From positions 1 to 54,057 of the forward strand of contig JAJPJJ010000010.1 of assembly GCA_021324295.1 (NCBI GenBank): a DNA stretch of 54,057 nt, read 5' to 3'. The position numbers and the translations under genes are program-made. The notes under the pieces are model-generated. The model was given only the letters and a program-made list of their open reading frames with translations. It was not told where the DNA came from and ran no database searches. This DNA is from Bacillota bacterium. GTDB lineage: Bacteria; Sysuimicrobiota; Sysuimicrobiia; Sysuimicrobiales; Segetimicrobiaceae. Positions within the stretch are counted from its first letter, which is position 1. Each line of letters begins with the position of its first letter. Positions 24,489 through 32,711 of the stretch are shown piece by piece.

Positions 24489-26588
24489 TCAGCGGGGCAG
24501 ATCGAGGAACAGGTTGCCGTGCGCATCGAGACGAATGCGGCTCTGCGGTCCCGCGATGATCGTGCACTCGCGCTCCTCGATCACGGCGGGACCGCCGAAC
24601 TCCGCCCCGGGGGCCAGGCGGTAGCGGTCGAACACCGCGGTATCGACGAAGCCGCCGGCTTCCACGAAATAGACCGGCCGGGCGCCCTTGCGGGCGGCCG
24701 CGGGATCGCGGGGCGCACCGGACATCTCTTGGAGAGGCACGTCAGGCGGCGGGCCGGTCACGGAGACGCGGCAGGTGATGAGCTCGACTGCCAGGTTGGT
24801 GTGCGCGTGTCCGTACTTCTCCTCGTAGCGCTCGTAGAAGAGACGTGTGAGCTCCTCGGTTGAGCCTCTGCGGTACACGTCGTCTGGGATCTCCACCGTG
24901 ATCTCGTACCCCTGGCCCTTGTGACGCAGATCCATGCTGCGCGCGACGCGGACCCCCGCTCCGTCCGGGTCCGCGCCGGCCTCCGCGAGGCGTGCCCGGC
25001 CCTCGGCGACCATCGCGCCGAACACTTCGTTCAGCTCGCTCCACGCCACTCGGTCCAGGCGCGTGACGAACGAACGCGCGAAATCAAACGAGCTCGCGGT
25101 CGTCACCAACCCCATCGCCGAGGTGGCGCCGGCGTTGGGAGGCACCACGACGCCTTTCATCCGAAGCGCCCGGGCCAGTTCGTACGCATGCGCCGGTCCG
25201 GCGCCTCCGAAGGCCACCAGATAGAACTTCCGTGGGTCCTCTCCCCGTTCGGCAATGTACACCTTCATCGCCGAGAGCATATTCTGGTTCACGACCTCGA
25301 AGATCCCTCGCGCGGCATCGATGACGGAGAGCCCAAGTCGCCCGGCCAGATGGGTCTCGATCGCGCGACGGGCCGCGGCCGCATCGAGCCGCATCGCCCC
25401 ACCGAGGAAGTAGCCCGGGTCGAGATAGCCCAGGACCACGTTGGCATCGGTGACCGTGGGCTCCGTTCCGCCCCGCCCGTAACACGCCGGCCCGGGCTCC
25501 GCCCCGGCGCTCTGGGGGCCGACCTTGAGCAAGCCGAGCGAGTCCACGTAGGCGATGCTGCCGCCGCCTGCGCCGATCTCGATCAACTCGATGACGGGAA
25601 CTTTGATGGGAAGGCCGCTGCCCTTCTTGAAGCGCTTGACGCGGCCGACCTCCATCATGTGAGCCTTCGTCGGCTGATAGTCCTTCACGAGACCGATCTT
25701 CGCGGTCGTCCCCCCCATATCAAACGACACGACGCTGCCGAGGCCCATGAAGCGGCAAAAGTAGGCAACGGCGAGCGCACCGGCTGCCGGTCCGGACTCG
25801 ACCAATCGGATCGGGAACGCCTGGGCCGTCTCTCCCGTCGTGATGCCCCCGGAGGACAACATGAAGAACGTGCGGCGGCGGTATCCGACCTCCACCAAGC
25901 GCCGCTCGAGATCCTCGATGTAGGAGCGCGTGATCGGCTGAACGTAGGCGTTGGCGGCCGTTGTCGACATCCGCTCGTACTCCCGGATCTCCGGCGCAAC
26001 CTCGCTGGAGATGCTGATCGGCGCGCCATTCAACTCTCGCGCGAGAATCGCCCTTGCCGTTCGCTCGTGCGTGGGGTTTCGGAACGAGTGCAGGAAGACG
26101 ATGCCCACCGTTTCGATGCCCTCAGCGCGCATCCGCGCGGCCACTTTGCGAAGCCCTTGCTCGTCAAGCGGGATCACGACCTCGCCGCCTTTATCGAGGC
26201 GCTCACGCGCCTCGAAGCGCCAGCGCCGCGGGACAAGCGGTTCCGGACGTTCCAGAAACAGGTAGATATCGTAGCGTACCTCCGTCCCCATCTCGAGCAC
26301 ATCGCGAAACCCTTCCGTCGTCACCAGGGCAGTCTTCGCCCCCTTCCGCTCGATCAAGGCGTTGGTAATCAGGGTCGTCGCGTGGATGGCGATGCCAAGG
26401 TCCTCTCCGCGCACCTTTACACGGTCGAGGAGCGCCGAGAGCCCCTCGATCACCGCCCGGGCAGGGTCCCGGGGGGTCGTCAACACCTTGTTCAGGTGGA
26501 CGGTCCCGGTCTGCTCGTCCACCAGCACAAAGTCCGTGAACGTGCCGCCGATGTCGAAGCCGAGTCGAAAGCGGCGTACGTCAGCCAT
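24489..26588 (-). CDS. hyuA: hydantoinase A/oxoprolinase family protein
   Basis: ATP-binding alpha subunit, 699 aa, which activates the lactam or carbonyl substrate for the B subunit. The N-terminal phosphate-binding motif GFDIGGTFTDFVLVD, the acetate/sugar-kinase-like block SSGGITTGETAQAFPIRLVE, SFDMGGTTAKIGLV, EIGAGGGSIAYVDSLGLLKV and AFGGAGPAHAYELARAL are all present. The ATG at 26588 is preceded by GAGGGGGG, and the length is normal for the family. The same frame is open for another 83 codons upstream, but those codons contain the relic of a third hyuB rather than an extension of this enzyme. 5-oxoproline, hydantoins or related lactams are the candidate substrates. Confidence 0.94.
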   Translation of the reverse strand: MADVRRFRLGFDIGGTFTDFVLVDEQTGTVHLNKVLTTPRDPARAVIEGLSALLDRVKVRGEDLGIAIHATTLITNALIERKGAKTALVTTEGFRDVLEMGTEVRYDIYLFLERPEPLVPRRWRFEARERLDKGGEVVIPLDEQGLRKVAARMRAEGIETVGIVFLHSFRNPTHERTARAILARELNGAPISISSEVAPEIREYERMSTTAANAYVQPITRSYIEDLERRLVEVGYRRRTFFMLSSGGITTGETAQAFPIRLVESGPAAGALAVAYFCRFMGLGSVVSFDMGGTTAKIGLVKDYQPTKAHMMEVGRVKRFKKGSGLPIKVPVIELIEIGAGGGSIAYVDSLGLLKVGPQSAGAEPGPACYGRGGTEPTVTDANVVLGYLDPGYFLGGAMRLDAAAARRAIETHLAGRLGLSVIDAARGIFEVVNQNMLSAMKVYIAERGEDPRKFYLVAFGGAGPAHAYELARALRMKGVVVPPNAGATSAMGLVTTASSFDFARSFVTRLDRVAWSELNEVFGAMVAEGRARLAEAGADPDGAGVRVARSMDLRHKGQGYEITVEIPDDVYRRGSTEELTRLFYERYEEKYGHAHTNLAVELITCRVSVTGPPPDVPLQEMSGAPRDPAAARKGARPVYFVEAGGFVDTAVFDRYRLAPGAEFGGPAVIEERECTIIAGPQSRIRLDAHGNLFLDLPR

Positions 26589-26651
26589 CGCCCCCCTCAC
26601 TGCGCCCCCGAGCGGCATCGCCGAAGATCGCCAAAAGCCGCCTGCACCTGA

Positions 26652-26875
26652 CCACGACACACTGTCGCGTCCCCTTTGCGTGACGTACCCCTCGGCCAGG
26701 TCCCGCTCGAGCGCCGCCGGATTTCGTTCCCCCGGCGGTCCGATCCCGCTCGGGCCACAACTCAAGACGGTCCCCGGCCGGAGCGTAAGAGTGCGCGGGT
26801 TGCGTCCGGCTCGTCCACGATCGTGATAGGCCGCCACCGGATCTCAAGATCGATTGGATGCAGCGCCTGCCGCAT
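26652..26875 (-). pseudogene. hyuB relic with large internal deletion
   Basis: The 224 bp between the RpiR gene and hyuA carry both ends of a hyuB gene but not its middle. From ATG 26875 one frame gives LHPIDLEIRWRP-ITIVDEPD, matching the HyuB N-terminus (copy 1: LDPIGLQVRWSRLITVMDEV). This frame stops after 36 codons. The next frame gives LTLRPGTVLS and then GPPGERNPAALERDLAEGYV, matching the HyuB C-terminus (copy 2: YGDPRERPVEQVIRDVVDGY). Roughly 1.5 kb of the gene is gone, with a frameshift at the junction. Its ATG still overlaps the RpiR stop as TGATG, so the original gene was coupled to the regulator. Confidence 0.75.
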
Positions 26876-27801
26876 CAGGCCATGAACACCTCGAGATCGC
26901 GAAAGGCCTGCCGGATCCGCGCGTACGTCGATCGGCGCGACGCCGGGATTCGGGCCCACATCGCGCCGATCAGCCCATAGATGATGGAGAGACTGGCGGT
27001 CACCGACTGGAAGAACAACATGCCCTCGGTGGGAACGACCACGCGAAGCTGCGCCTGCTGGGCGAGCGGCGAAACCGAGCTATCGGTGATCGCCACCGTG
27101 CGCAGGCCGTGCTCGCTCGCCCACTTGACGGCCGTGACGGTGTCCCGGTCGCATTGCCAAAAGCTGATGCCCATCACCAGATCTCGGGACGTGAGCTGCG
27201 CGAGCTGCGACGTCCAGTACACCCGTCCTCGCATCTCCACATCGACGTGGACGTCCAGGGCGGTGCAGAGCTGACTCAGCACGATCGCGGGAGCCGCGTA
27301 GCTCCCGGACGCCACCACAAGCGTCCGGCGGGCCGCGAGGAGCGCGCCCGCTACCCGGTCGAGGACGGTAAGATCCAACGTCTCCAGCAGGTTTTGCAGG
27401 TTCTGCAGGTCCCGCAGCACAGCAGCGCGATAGACGTTCCCGGGAGCTGCCCGCTGGCGCTGCATCAGCTCCTGCGGCCCGAGCAACCCGAGATAGGTGT
27501 GCCGGAGCTCGTGCCTGAGGTGATTGAACCCCGAGAACCCCAGCGCCTTCGCGAACCGTGTGATTGTGGCGGCATCCGCGCCGATGCGTTCCGCGAGCTG
27601 CCGCGTGCTGGCCAGGGAAGCAAACTGCGGGTTATCGGCAACGAACTGGGCAATAGTCTTGTGCTTGGGGCTGAGACTATCCCGGCGGCGCATCAGGAGA
27701 TCGACGAGCGATAGCCGACAGGAGGCACCCCGCGCGGACGGGGGGCGAGAGGCTCGAGCAGCACGCCCGATCTGAAAGGTTGGTCCGGATCTTGGGTGCA
27801 T
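26875..27801 (-). CDS. RpiR-family transcriptional regulator (HTH plus SIS domain)
   Basis: Regulator of 308 aa from ATG 27801. An N-terminal helix-turn-helix (SLSPKHKTIAQFVADNPQFA, then STRQLAERIGADAATITRFA) spans about residues 35-105. A SIS domain follows (RRTLVVASGSYAAPAIVLSQ; VMGISFWQCDRDTVTAVKWA; VAITDSSVSPLAQQAQLRVV), a fold that usually binds a phosphorylated sugar or similar effector. The start at 27801 (AGGG 6 nt upstream) was preferred to ATG 27852, because the latter lies inside a likely promoter -35 element. It is the first gene of the hydantoinase operon and its stop overlaps the hyuB relic start. Confidence 0.88.
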   Translation of the reverse strand: MHPRSGPTFQIGRAARASRPPSARGASCRLSLVDLLMRRRDSLSPKHKTIAQFVADNPQFASLASTRQLAERIGADAATITRFAKALGFSGFNHLRHELRHTYLGLLGPQELMQRQRAAPGNVYRAAVLRDLQNLQNLLETLDLTVLDRVAGALLAARRTLVVASGSYAAPAIVLSQLCTALDVHVDVEMRGRVYWTSQLAQLTSRDLVMGISFWQCDRDTVTAVKWASEHGLRTVAITDSSVSPLAQQAQLRVVVPTEGMLFFQSVTASLSIIYGLIGAMWARIPASRRSTYARIRQAFRDLEVFMA

Positions 27802-27827
27802 CTCGACCCTGTTTGAAGGTTTCCTGG

Positions 27828-27856
27828 ATGATATCACGCGGTCGATGGGCATGCAA
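27828..27856 (-). promoter_or_regulatory. candidate sigma-70 promoter of the RpiR-hyu operon
   Basis: On the minus strand TTGCAT (27851-27856) is followed after exactly 17 bp by TATCAT (27828-27833), a five-of-six match to the -10 consensus. The surrounding DNA is markedly AT-richer than the rest of the window. Transcription would begin near 27821, leaving a leader of about 20 nt with the AGGG ribosome site before ATG 27801. Confidence 0.45.
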
Positions 27857-28048
27857 CAAACGAATGCAAAAATTAAGAAAAGTCCTCTTTCGTTGCCCGG
27901 AAGAAGAGCTCGTCGGCTAGCGGGAGGCCAACAGCCGGCTTCACCGCTTGGCGGAATCGCGCCTCGCGGCGGGAGACAAGTCTATGACCGGATTCGCGCA
28001 CGGGAGACGGAGCCGAGAAGGTGAGGGCGTGTCCCGGCGACCGGCCCG

Positions 28049-28522
28049 TCACGCCTCCCGGATCACATCTCCCGCGGCGATCTCGCCCGTCCGGAGGATC
28101 TCCGCGCGGAGTCCGGCGCGGTGCACGAACGCCCGGAGGACGCCCGGTTGCGTCGTCGACTCCAGGTGGGCGCATGGCTCGCAGAGTCGGACGCCCACGC
28201 ACAACGCCGTCCCGACCCAGAACTGTTTCCCCACCAGATCCCTGAGGTCGACTCCTTCGGTCAGCACGTTCCGGCGTGACGCCGCCGGCTCGAGTCGAAT
28301 GCCCGCGTCCCGGGCGACGGCGTCCAGGTCTTCCTGAGCAATCAATGTGAGGTGGCGGCCTCCGCCCGGGTGCCGGGACCACGTGCCGGCGCCGGCGGCG
28401 TACCGATCCCCTTCGAGGCCCCGGCCAGCTGCGGCCCGCACCCGATTGGTCGCCTGCGGCAGGGTTCCCGCGTGCGGCGTAATGTAGATGGCCCGCACCC
28501 GCCCCGCGCGACGCTCCGGCAT
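28049..28522 (-). CDS. MOSC domain-containing protein
   Basis: A 157-aa single-domain MOSC protein. This family relates to the C-terminal domain of molybdenum-cofactor sulfurase, and YiiM/YuaD-type members reduce N-hydroxylated compounds with bound Moco. It has EGDRYAAGAGTWS, HLTLIAQEDLDAVARD, NVLTEGVDLRDLVGKQF and the conserved cysteine motif RLCEPCAHLE with the candidate Moco-binding cysteine. The end, RAEILRTGEIAAGDVIREA, is typical. The ATG at 28522 has GAGGGGAGG upstream. It is the last gene of the creatininase/importer block, 220 bp after permease B, so co-transcription is plausible but not certain. The interval 27857-28048 downstream holds no gene. Confidence 0.88.
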   Translation of the reverse strand: MPERRAGRVRAIYITPHAGTLPQATNRVRAAAGRGLEGDRYAAGAGTWSRHPGGGRHLTLIAQEDLDAVARDAGIRLEPAASRRNVLTEGVDLRDLVGKQFWVGTALCVGVRLCEPCAHLESTTQPGVLRAFVHRAGLRAEILRTGEIAAGDVIREA

Positions 28523-28742
28523 GTGACCATCCCTCCCCTCGCACGTGCCGCTCGAGACGTCGACCCGCCTCGCGCGGATGCCCCGAGCGGACCGGACCTT
28601 CGTGGCGTCGCTGGGCAGCCCCTTCCGTGGGGTGGCGGCGAGGAACCTCCCACGCCGGGGCCCCTGCTGTGTCGTTCCTCGGGTACCGCCCCGACTCCCC
28701 GACCGCGTCCGAGGAGAACGCCTGTGCCGTCGGCGACGTGCA

Positions 28743-29747
28743 TCACCGGTACCGGATCCGCGGATCCAGCGCCGCGTAGACCAGATCCGTCGCCAGGTTG
28801 ATGAACACAAACAGGACGGCGATGAACAGCACGGTGCCCTGGATCACGGGATAGTCCCGCTTCTCGATCGCATCGAAGATCAGCCGGCCGACCCCGGGCC
28901 ACGCGTAGACAACCTCGACGAGCACCGCACCGGCGAGCTGGGCGCCGAACCGCGTCCCCGCCACGGTGACGAGCGGGATGAGCGCGTTCCGCAGCGCGTG
29001 GCGCCACAGGACGGCGCGGCCACGCAACCCCTTCGCCCGCGCCACGGCGATGTAGTCCTGGCGGAGGACTTCCAGCATGCCTGTGCGCGTGAATCGGGAC
29101 AGCATGGCGAGCGGGATGACGGCCAGCGAGAACGCCGGGAGTACGAGGTGCGCGAGGGCGTCACCGAGCGCGGCCCAGTTGCGCTGAACAAGGCTATCGA
29201 CGAGGGCGAGCCCGGTGATCCGGACCAGGTGGACGCCGACGTCCAGACGCCCGGAGATCGGGAGGACCTTGAGCCAGACGCCGAAGACGTAGAGGAGCAT
29301 CAGCCCGAACCAGAAGGTCGGCATCGACATCCCCAGCACGCTGAGGGCGGTGGCCCCGAGGTCCCACCGGCTGTTGTGCGTGGTGGCGGAGACGATGCCC
29401 AGGGTGACGCCCGCCGCCACCGCGAACGCCTGCGCGCAGAGGGTCAGTTCGAGCGTCGCGGGGAACCGCTGCCAGATGTCCTCCGCCACGGCGCGCTGGG
29501 AGATGATGCTGCGCCCCAACTCTCCCCGCGCGAGGCCCCCGAGCCAGATCCCGAACTGGATCGGCAGCGGCCGGTCGAGCCCCAGATCGCGGCGCAGCGC
29601 CGCGGCCCGTTCGGGCGTCGCAAATCCGCCGAGCATCACCTGGGCCGGATCTCCGGGAATCAACCGGATCAACACGAACACGACGACCGCGACCCCGAGC
29701 AGTGTCGGGACGATGGCCAGGATCCGGAACAGAACGTATCGCGCCAC
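28743..29747 (-). CDS. peptide-type ABC transporter permease, DppB-like
   Basis: Permease of 334 aa, longer than the other B subunits because of a periplasmic insertion (LDVGVHLVRITGLALVDSL) around residues 165-190. Marks are the first helix (ARYVLFRILAIVPTLLGVAV), LIPGDPAQVMLGGFATPERA, DLGLDRPLPIQFGIWLGGLA, an EAA loop (YIAVARAKGLRGRAVLWRHA) and VYAALDPRIRYR. The GTG at 29747 was chosen for its GAGGT 5 nt upstream and lies just inside the racemase gene end, an 8-bp overlap. Unlike the other pairs, its C partner precedes it and the racemase gene sits in between. Confidence 0.9.
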   Translation of the reverse strand: MARYVLFRILAIVPTLLGVAVVVFVLIRLIPGDPAQVMLGGFATPERAAALRRDLGLDRPLPIQFGIWLGGLARGELGRSIISQRAVAEDIWQRFPATLELTLCAQAFAVAAGVTLGIVSATTHNSRWDLGATALSVLGMSMPTFWFGLMLLYVFGVWLKVLPISGRLDVGVHLVRITGLALVDSLVQRNWAALGDALAHLVLPAFSLAVIPLAMLSRFTRTGMLEVLRQDYIAVARAKGLRGRAVLWRHALRNALIPLVTVAGTRFGAQLAGAVLVEVVYAWPGVGRLIFDAIEKRDYPVIQGTVLFIAVLFVFINLATDLVYAALDPRIRYR

Positions 29748-29754
29748 GCGGACC

Positions 29755-30483
29755 TCACAGGTACCCGGCAAACGGCTGCCGGACGGCCGCCGCGTGCGCC
29801 CACGTGAGCAGCGTCACCACGTCGAACACCGGCAGGCCGCACGCCCGCTGCATCGCCGCCGCAAAGGGGGGCAGGTTCGTGCATTCGAGCACGAGCGCGC
29901 CGATGTCGGGGTGCGCTCGGGCAAACGTCGTCGCCAGCCGGCCCATCGCCCGGTGCATCTCCTCGACCTGTGCGTCGGTGATGCGCTCGCCGCGCAGGAG
30001 GGCGAGGAAACGCTCCTCCCGCTCGATGCCCGCCACGGCGACCGGCACGGTCCGGGTCGTCCATCCCACCGGCTCGAAATACGCATCGCCCAGCGCGCGG
30101 CTATCGGCGGTGATGATGCCGACCCGCTTCCCCGGGGGGAGCGCCGCGGCCACCCACGGCACCTGGATCAGGCTGCTGCTCAGGACCAGCGCCCCGACCG
30201 CCGCCTGGAGCTCGCGCTGGAGGATGGACAGATACCCGCACCCGGTCCCGATGATCCGTACCCCGGCCCGTTCGAGCGCACGCGCCGCCTGGGCGAAGCG
30301 CCGCGCCGCGGCGCGCGCCCTCTCCGGACACTTGAGGTCCGCGGGATCGACGTCGTCGACGACCTCGTACCGGACGGGAAACGGAAACGTCGTGGCGTTC
30401 CCCACATCGCCCGGAAGGCGCAGTATCCGGTCCGCCTGCATCACGATGCCCACGGCATATCCGTAGGTCGCCCGGCCGTCCAT
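29755..30483 (-). CDS. Asp/Glu racemase superfamily protein
   Basis: A 242-aa member of the aspartate/glutamate/hydantoin racemase and maleate isomerase superfamily, which uses two cysteines for proton transfer. Cys82 (IGTGCGYLSIL) and Cys201 (VLECTNLPPFAAA) are in the two expected positions. GKRVGIITADSRALGDAYF forms the second Rossmann-like half. The ATG at 30483 follows AAGGGGG. It lies between the C and B permease genes, so its product is likely needed for use of the imported compound, for example epimerising a D-amino or hydantoin product. Which racemase or decarboxylase activity it has is not clear. Confidence 0.8.
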   Translation of the reverse strand: MDGRATYGYAVGIVMQADRILRLPGDVGNATTFPFPVRYEVVDDVDPADLKCPERARAAARRFAQAARALERAGVRIIGTGCGYLSILQRELQAAVGALVLSSSLIQVPWVAAALPPGKRVGIITADSRALGDAYFEPVGWTTRTVPVAVAGIEREERFLALLRGERITDAQVEEMHRAMGRLATTFARAHPDIGALVLECTNLPPFAAAMQRACGLPVFDVVTLLTWAHAAAVRQPFAGYL

Positions 30484-30494
30484 GCCACGCCCCC

Positions 30495-31421
30495 TTACGC
30501 CCGCATCCGCGGATCCAGGACATCCCGCAACCCGTCCCCCAGCATGACGAAACCGAGGGTCACGAGCATGATCGTGACGCCCGGGAAGGCCGAGGGCCAC
30601 CACCGTCCGAGGATCAGGACGTCCTTGCCGGTACTGATCATCGCGCCCCACTCCGGGGTGGGCGGCGAAACGCCAAGCCCCAGGAACCCCAGCGCGGCGA
30701 TGTAGAGGATCGTCTCTCCGAGCGACAGCGCCGAGAACACGATCACGTGCGGCAGGGCGTTCGGCAGCACGTACAGCCGGAGGATCCGCGCCGGCCCCGC
30801 GCCGAGCGCGCGCGCCGCCTCCACGAACTGGCGCTCCTTGAGCATCAACGCAACCCCGCGCATGATGCGGGCCATCGTGGGGGTGTTGACGATGCCGATC
30901 GCGATCACCGCGTTGAGCACCCCCTGGCCCAGCACGGCCATGATCGCGATCGCGAGGATGATGTAGGGAAACGACAGGAGGACGTCCATGACGCGCATCA
31001 GCACCGCATCCAGCCAGCCCCCGAAGTACCCGGTGGACATGCCGATCGAGATCCCGGCCACGTTCATCAGCGCGATCGCGACGACGCCGATGAGCAGCGA
31101 CACGCGCGTGCCGTAGAGGATGCGGCTGAGGACGTCCCGGCCCAGCTCGTCGGTGCCGAGCGGGTACGCGGCGTTCCCGGTCCAGAGGCCCGGGACCAGC
31201 CGTGCATCGAGATGCTGTGCCAGCGGGTTGTGCGGCGCGAGCGCGGGCGCCAGCACGGCGATGCCCGCGAAGCCGGCGACGATGCTGCCGCCGGTGAGCG
31301 CGAGCCGGTTCCGGAGCAGACGGTGCCACAGGCCCGGGGGCCGGCGGGGAGCCGCACGACGTGGGCGGTCGATCCGGTCCGCGCGCGGCCCACCGGAGCG
31401 TTCCGAGAGGCCAGGTGTCAT
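30495..31421 (-). CDS. peptide-type ABC transporter permease, DppC-like
   Basis: Permease of 308 aa. The proline/arginine-rich N-terminal 30 residues are followed by a membrane segment, AYPLGTDELGRDVLSRILYG, hydrophobic segments, the EAA loop (FVEAARALGAGPARILRLYV), and FLGLGVSPPTPEWGAMIS, a segment shared with several other C subunits in this window. The end is DGLRDVLDPRMRA. It starts 11 bp after the M24 peptidase stop and is followed 11 bp later by the racemase gene. The partner B subunit is at 28743-29747. Confidence 0.92.
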   Translation of the reverse strand: MTPGLSERSGGPRADRIDRPRRAAPRRPPGLWHRLLRNRLALTGGSIVAGFAGIAVLAPALAPHNPLAQHLDARLVPGLWTGNAAYPLGTDELGRDVLSRILYGTRVSLLIGVVAIALMNVAGISIGMSTGYFGGWLDAVLMRVMDVLLSFPYIILAIAIMAVLGQGVLNAVIAIGIVNTPTMARIMRGVALMLKERQFVEAARALGAGPARILRLYVLPNALPHVIVFSALSLGETILYIAALGFLGLGVSPPTPEWGAMISTGKDVLILGRWWPSAFPGVTIMLVTLGFVMLGDGLRDVLDPRMRA

Positions 31422-31432
31422 GCGTCGCGGCG

Positions 31433-32680
31433 CTACAGCACCAGGAGGTCGCGCGAGGCGCGCGACAGATACGCCGCCCCGCTCTCCGTCACGACCACCG
31501 TATCCTCGAGTTGCAGCCCGCCGAAGCCGATTTCGTAATACGGCGTCTCGATATTCAGAACCATCCCGGGCTGGAGAGCCTCCGCCGCGGCCGGGGCGAC
31601 GGTGGGTTCATCGTACGGCTCGAGGCCGATGCCGTGTCCACAGTGCCGGCGATCGAAGTGCGGGATACCGGATGCCCGCGCGGCCTCCACGGCGGCGCGG
31701 TAGATCTCGGCGCCGGTGCGCCCCGGACCAACCATCGCGATCGCCGCGCGCTCGCCGGCCTGGACCGCAGCGTAGCACCGGGCGAGCCGCGCGCCCGGAG
31801 CGCCGACGACGGCCGTCCGCGCGAGATCGGCGTAGTAGCCGCCGTATTCGCAGCCCAGGTCCAGCATCACGAGATCCCCCGGCGCGACGGCGCGCGCTGT
31901 CGGGGGCCGGTCGACGAGGGCGGACGCCGTGCCCACGCCGACGTACCACAGCGTGGGCCGCGCGCCGGCGTCCACCATGGTGCACACGGCCACGCGCGCC
32001 AGCTCGGCCTCGCTGACCCCGGGGCGAGCGTGCCGCCAGACCTCCTGCATCGCGGCTTCGACGATCTCGGCGCCGCGGCGGAGGCACGCGATCTCCTCTG
32101 GCTCCTTGACGGCCCGCGCGCGGCGGAGCAAGGCCGAGGCCGGCACCAGCTCTGCGCCGCAAACGGCGGCGGCGAGCGCGCGGTGCAGCGAGGCCGGCGC
32201 GCCCGCTTCGTCGATGCCCACGCGGTGCGCCCCGGCCTTCGCCAGGGCGGACGCGAGCGCTTGAACGGCGTCCGGCGCGGGAGCGCTCGCCGCGAGGAAG
32301 CGTGCCACCGCCGCCTCTTCGGGGCTCAGGCCGTGCAGCTCCTCGGGAAGATTCACGAAGTTCCTGCCGTAGGGCAGGTGGCAGGCAGGCGACCGCCGGA
32401 CGATCGCCGGCGCGGCGTCCGTGATCGGCGCGATCAGCAGCGGCCGCTCGGACGCCCGGAGGAGGACCGCGAGGAGCGGGTGCCCGCCCGCGAACAGCGC
32501 CAGCGATTCCATGCCGAGGGCGAACCCCGTCAGGTACAGCACGTTCGCCGGAGAGGCGGCGACGAGCGCGTCCAGGTCGACTTCCGCCATCGCCGCCCGC
32601 AGGCGCGCGAGCCGCGCCGCGCCGGGCAGCACACCGGTCCCGACGGGGTCGCGCGCGCCACCGTGGATCAGGCCCTGCAT
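31433..32680 (-). CDS. M24 family metallopeptidase (Xaa-Pro dipeptidase/aminopeptidase P type)
   Basis: A 415-aa pita-bread enzyme: creatinase-type N-terminal domain (about 20-180) plus M24 catalytic domain. All five dinuclear-metal ligands are visible: Asp274 and Asp285 (MLDLGCEYGGYYADLART), His349 (CGHGIGLEPYDEPT), Glu378 (NIETPYYE) and Glu392 (LQLEDTVVV). Keeping these ligands points to a metal-dependent peptidase rather than creatinase, which lacks them, even though a creatininase gene lies in the same operon. It is located between the binding protein and permease C and would cleave an imported dipeptide or amide in the cytosol. Confidence 0.9.
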   Translation of the reverse strand: MQGLIHGGARDPVGTGVLPGAARLARLRAAMAEVDLDALVAASPANVLYLTGFALGMESLALFAGGHPLLAVLLRASERPLLIAPITDAAPAIVRRSPACHLPYGRNFVNLPEELHGLSPEEAAVARFLAASAPAPDAVQALASALAKAGAHRVGIDEAGAPASLHRALAAAVCGAELVPASALLRRARAVKEPEEIACLRRGAEIVEAAMQEVWRHARPGVSEAELARVAVCTMVDAGARPTLWYVGVGTASALVDRPPTARAVAPGDLVMLDLGCEYGGYYADLARTAVVGAPGARLARCYAAVQAGERAAIAMVGPGRTGAEIYRAAVEAARASGIPHFDRRHCGHGIGLEPYDEPTVAPAAAEALQPGMVLNIETPYYEIGFGGLQLEDTVVVTESGAAYLSRASRDLLVL

Positions 32681-32711
32681 GGCCCCACGCGCAAGCGCGG
32701 ACGGTCCTGCC

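Noticed and set aside
26589-26837. 83-residue N-terminal extension of hydantoinase A
   Set aside because: The extension contains the C-terminal signature of a HyuB protein, so it is a pseudogene relic in the same frame; the HyuA start at 26588 has a strong ribosome site.
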